From a candidate division Zixibacteria bacterium 4484_93 (GTDB lineage Bacteria > UBP14 > UBA6098 > 4484-93): a stretch of 6,955 nucleotides of DNA. The translations under genes and the position numbers were made by a program. Below the pieces are notes generated by a model. That model ran no database searches and was not told where the DNA came from. It was given only the letters and a program-made list of their open reading frames with translations. Positions 5,064-6,955 of the stretch are shown here, piece by piece. Numbering within the stretch: the first letter of the stretch is position 1; the number at the start of each line of letters is the position of its first letter. The stretch is from assembly GCA_002085385.1 (NCBI GenBank), contig NATO01000072.1, positions 1 through 6,955 of the forward strand. The letters run 5' to 3'.

Positions 5064-6955
5064 ATGGGTAAAAGCGGAAGCGTAGCTTTGGCACTTATCC
5101 TTTTGTGGGCTGAGGCTCTTTTCAGTTTCAGCCCGGTTGAGGGAACGAGGCCTGCTGGAATGGGTGGGGTCTTTGTTGCCACATCGGATGATGCCAACGC
5201 AGTGTTCACCAACCCGGCGGGGCTCGAGGGATTGAACCGCGACATATTTACCCTTTCCTATTTCAACTATTGTGCCGGCTTGAAGAATGATAACCTTCAG
5301 GAGTTCCTCTTCTCATTCTACCACAGGACAGAGAAATTTGGTTCGTTCGGGTTCGGCGCCACACAGTTCTTGTCGAATGTCTACAGGGAGAACCTCTTTT
5401 CTTTTGTTTATGGCAAGAGGCTTATCAGTTTCCGTAGGAGGCGAGGCTTCATTGCTCTGGGCGCATCGGCAAACCTCTTCCGCACCGATTATGTGACCGA
5501 AAACTTCTTCGAGTTTGACTTCGGCGACCCGCTTTTCAGAAACGGCTCATCGTCTCTCTCCTTCGGTGCTGATGCCGGGCTTATCTTTAAGTATCGCTGG
5601 ATATCGCTTGGTGGTGTGGTGAAAAATATTGTCCCTCCGAACCCCACACTCGGGAATGTGCCATCTGCTAACCTGCCGATGAACATAAGGGGAGGTATAA
5701 CATTTAACCTCTTCGACCTGTTTTTCCCCGGCTTTGAGGGAGAATACAGCATCGATAGCTACCGGGATACCACCGAGTTCAACTGGTATGCTGGCGGCGA
5801 GTTGTGGCTTTTCCGTAAGAGGCTCGGTTTGCGAGGAGGGTATAATGAAAACCGGTTCTCTGCCGGGCTATCCCTGCGCACAGGAACACGGTACAATATA
5901 GGTTTCGACTATGCCTACGAGAAGCCGCTGACCGATGTGGATATACTAAAAATAGATACACACAGGTTTGCTCTCTCGTTTGGATTGCCAAGAAGACCGG
6001 TAAAATATGTTGACCTCCTGCTTGAGAAGGAATCACTAAAGTTGAACCCCTCGGTAATTGAGTTTTCTGATTCAGCCCAGTTTATCGCAAGGGTAAAAAA
6101 TGAGGGGGATAAACCATCGGGCGGTTTCCATTTCACCGTCTGGGTGGAGGACTCGACAGGAGCAGTTGAGCCTGTATTCACAGAGAAACTCCACTCACTT
6201 TCTCCCGGTGAAGAGACGAACATCTCCTGGGTCTGGAAACCGAAAGAGAAGGGGTTTTTCAAACTCCACTATGCTGCCGATGCCAGTCCGAGCCAGTTTA
6301 AGAGCGAGTATGGCGGTATCGATGAGTTGGATGAGGGCAACAACAGGGGAGTCCAAACGGTTGCAGTTTTCAGTCCACCAAGGCCCAAACAGCCTGTATT
6401 TACAAAGTCCGGACTCACCGTCTCACAGGCAATCTATCTGGCAGAGGATACACCGCTTATCCCGATAATATTCTTCGGCGAGAGAACAGATACGGTCCCT
6501 GAGCGGTTCAACCCCACCCTGGATGAGATAGCCAAGCGAATTAAAGACAATGAGAATGTCCTTCTCAAACTCTACGGCTTTTTCGATATCGGAACCGATG
6601 CGACTATTTTTGACTCCATCTCGGGCAGAGTTGATACTACCCTGCTTGCAGGGGAATCTCTCGCTGTTGCAAGGGCGAAGATGGTGAAAGCTCTTCTTGT
6701 TGAAAAGGGTGCACCAGCCTCCAAGATACAGGTTGTGACGGAAGGGTATGAGAAAACAACCAGGCGGGCAGGTCAGTCAGGGGAATATTTCTTCTCTCAG
6801 GATAGCGTATGGGTTGCCGAGGAGAACCGCCGTGTGGAGATGAAAACAGAAATCATAGGGGTTGATAACCCCATCCTTGTTCTCGATTATGATGCGGGTC
6901 TTGTGAAACTCTCGGATGAAATGAAGAGGAGTTTTGTTGACAAGGTTAGTTCTGC
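5064..6955 (+). CDS. PorV/PorQ-like outer-membrane barrel fused to CARDB and OmpA-like domains (3' partial)
   Basis: ATG at 5064 opens a frame with no stop to the window end (630 complete codons). Residues 1-21 form a signal peptide: Lys3, a hydrophobic core VALALILLW, then AEALFS. Residues 28-54 carry the PorV/PorQ/UPF0164 signature, with GMGG at 32-35, DD at 42-43 and NPAGL at 50-54. Residues about 55-310 alternate aromatic and hydrophobic strands with polar turns, as in a FadL-like barrel. Residues about 324-435 resemble CARDB (ARVKNEG near the start, DELDEGNN near the end). Residues about 465-592 form an OmpA-like peptidoglycan-binding domain, with Asp508 in GFFD, Arg537 in ARA and NRRVE at 588-592. 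The protein continues beyond this. Known PorV proteins are T9SS shuttle components; many relatives have no known role. Likely placement: barrel in the outer membrane, the rest in the periplasm. It lies 14 bases after the giant surface protein, presumably in one operon. Confidence 0.9.
   Translation, partial: MGKSGSVALALILLWAEALFSFSPVEGTRPAGMGGVFVATSDDANAVFTNPAGLEGLNRDIFTLSYFNYCAGLKNDNLQEFLFSFYHRTEKFGSFGFGATQFLSNVYRENLFSFVYGKRLISFRRRRGFIALGASANLFRTDYVTENFFEFDFGDPLFRNGSSSLSFGADAGLIFKYRWISLGGVVKNIVPPNPTLGNVPSANLPMNIRGGITFNLFDLFFPGFEGEYSIDSYRDTTEFNWYAGGELWLFRKRLGLRGGYNENRFSAGLSLRTGTRYNIGFDYAYEKPLTDVDILKIDTHRFALSFGLPRRPVKYVDLLLEKESLKLNPSVIEFSDSAQFIARVKNEGDKPSGGFHFTVWVEDSTGAVEPVFTEKLHSLSPGEETNISWVWKPKEKGFFKLHYAADASPSQFKSEYGGIDELDEGNNRGVQTVAVFSPPRPKQPVFTKSGLTVSQAIYLAEDTPLIPIIFFGERTDTVPERFNPTLDEIAKRIKDNENVLLKLYGFFDIGTDATIFDSISGRVDTTLLAGESLAVARAKMVKALLVEKGAPASKIQVVTEGYEKTTRRAGQSGEYFFSQDSVWVAEENRRVEMKTEIIGVDNPILVLDYDAGLVKLSDEMKRSFVDKVSS
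6033..6368 (+). other. CARDB-like Ig domain of the barrel protein
   Basis: Residues about 324-435 follow the last barrel strand and a basic turn (RRPVK). The pattern is typical of CARDB: a predicted first strand, then FIARVKNEGDKPSG, a central strand with W.ED, a 'LSPGEETNISWVW' motif (compare 'l.pG.s..v...w'), and a late 'DELDEGNN' Asp/Asn-rich turn. CARDB domains act as spacers or binding modules. Here it probably spaces the barrel from the OmpA domain. Confidence 0.65.
6456..6842 (+). other. OmpA-like peptidoglycan-binding domain of the barrel protein
   Basis: Residues about 465-592 follow the OmpA C-terminal order: a first strand IPIIFF, FNPTLDEIAKRI helix, VLLKLYGFFD strand with Asp508, SLAVARAKMVKALLVEKGA helix with Arg537, IQVVTEGYE strand and NRRVE at the end. 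Asp508 and Arg537 match the Asp and Arg that bind diaminopimelate in OmpA proteins. They are 29 residues apart, against 15 in Acinetobacter OmpA, because of an inserted segment (ATIFDSISGRVDTTLL) between them. Confidence 0.85.

Noticed and set aside
4796..5245. 149-codon antisense reading frame across the gene junction
   Set aside because: It lies opposite two well-supported genes, its product has no recognisable domain or signal, and it is what reverse-strand shadows of this codon usage produce.
5832..5901. Strong GAGGAGG motif with TATAAT and an ATG at 5845 inside the barrel gene
   Set aside because: The out-of-frame ORF is only 18 codons, stops at 5899, and the bases are explained by the RGGYNENRF coding sequence of the barrel.

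Overview
The window holds two long, adjacent, same-strand genes, both cut by the window edges. Both look like cell-envelope or surface proteins of a Gram-negative (outer-membrane) bacterium. Gene 1 (1-5049) is the C-terminal 1,682 residues of a giant secreted multidomain protein. Gene 2 (5064 to beyond 6955) is an outer-membrane beta-barrel protein fused to periplasmic-type modules. They are 14 bases apart with no terminator between them, so they are probably co-transcribed. The window is almost entirely coding; I see no RNA gene, mobile element or CRISPR array.

Gene 1 reads as follows. An N-terminal beta-sandwich-like module (about 1-685) is followed by a less regular beta-rich module (about 688-1053). 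Six tandem copies of a two-domain Ig-like unit come next (1054-4773; about 195-212 residues each, alternating 'A' and 'B' domains). The protein ends in a domain of about 90 residues (4774-5046) resembling FlgD-Ig/CHU_C sorting domains, the type used by type IX secretion (T9SS) cargo. Units 1-5 carry a regular cysteine framework that is lost in unit 6.

Gene 2 encodes a signal peptide, a PorV/PorQ (UPF0164/FadL-like) barrel with its N-terminal 'GMGG...DD...NPAGL' signature, a CARDB-like Ig domain, and an OmpA-like peptidoglycan-binding domain. The protein continues past the OmpA domain and off the window end.

The domain style (CHU_C/FlgD-type C-terminus, PorV-like barrel fused to OmpA, roughly 50% GC, Ig domains rich in Asp, Ser and Thr) suggests the FCB group or a related candidate phylum such as Cloacimonadota, WOR-3 or TA06. 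This is inference from domain style; the window contains no phylogenetic marker. A working model is that gene 1 is exported through a T9SS-like route to the surface, and that gene 2 supplies an outer-membrane barrel tethered to peptidoglycan that helps export it or anchor it. The pairing is the most interesting systems-level aspect, but nothing in the sequence proves the two proteins interact.
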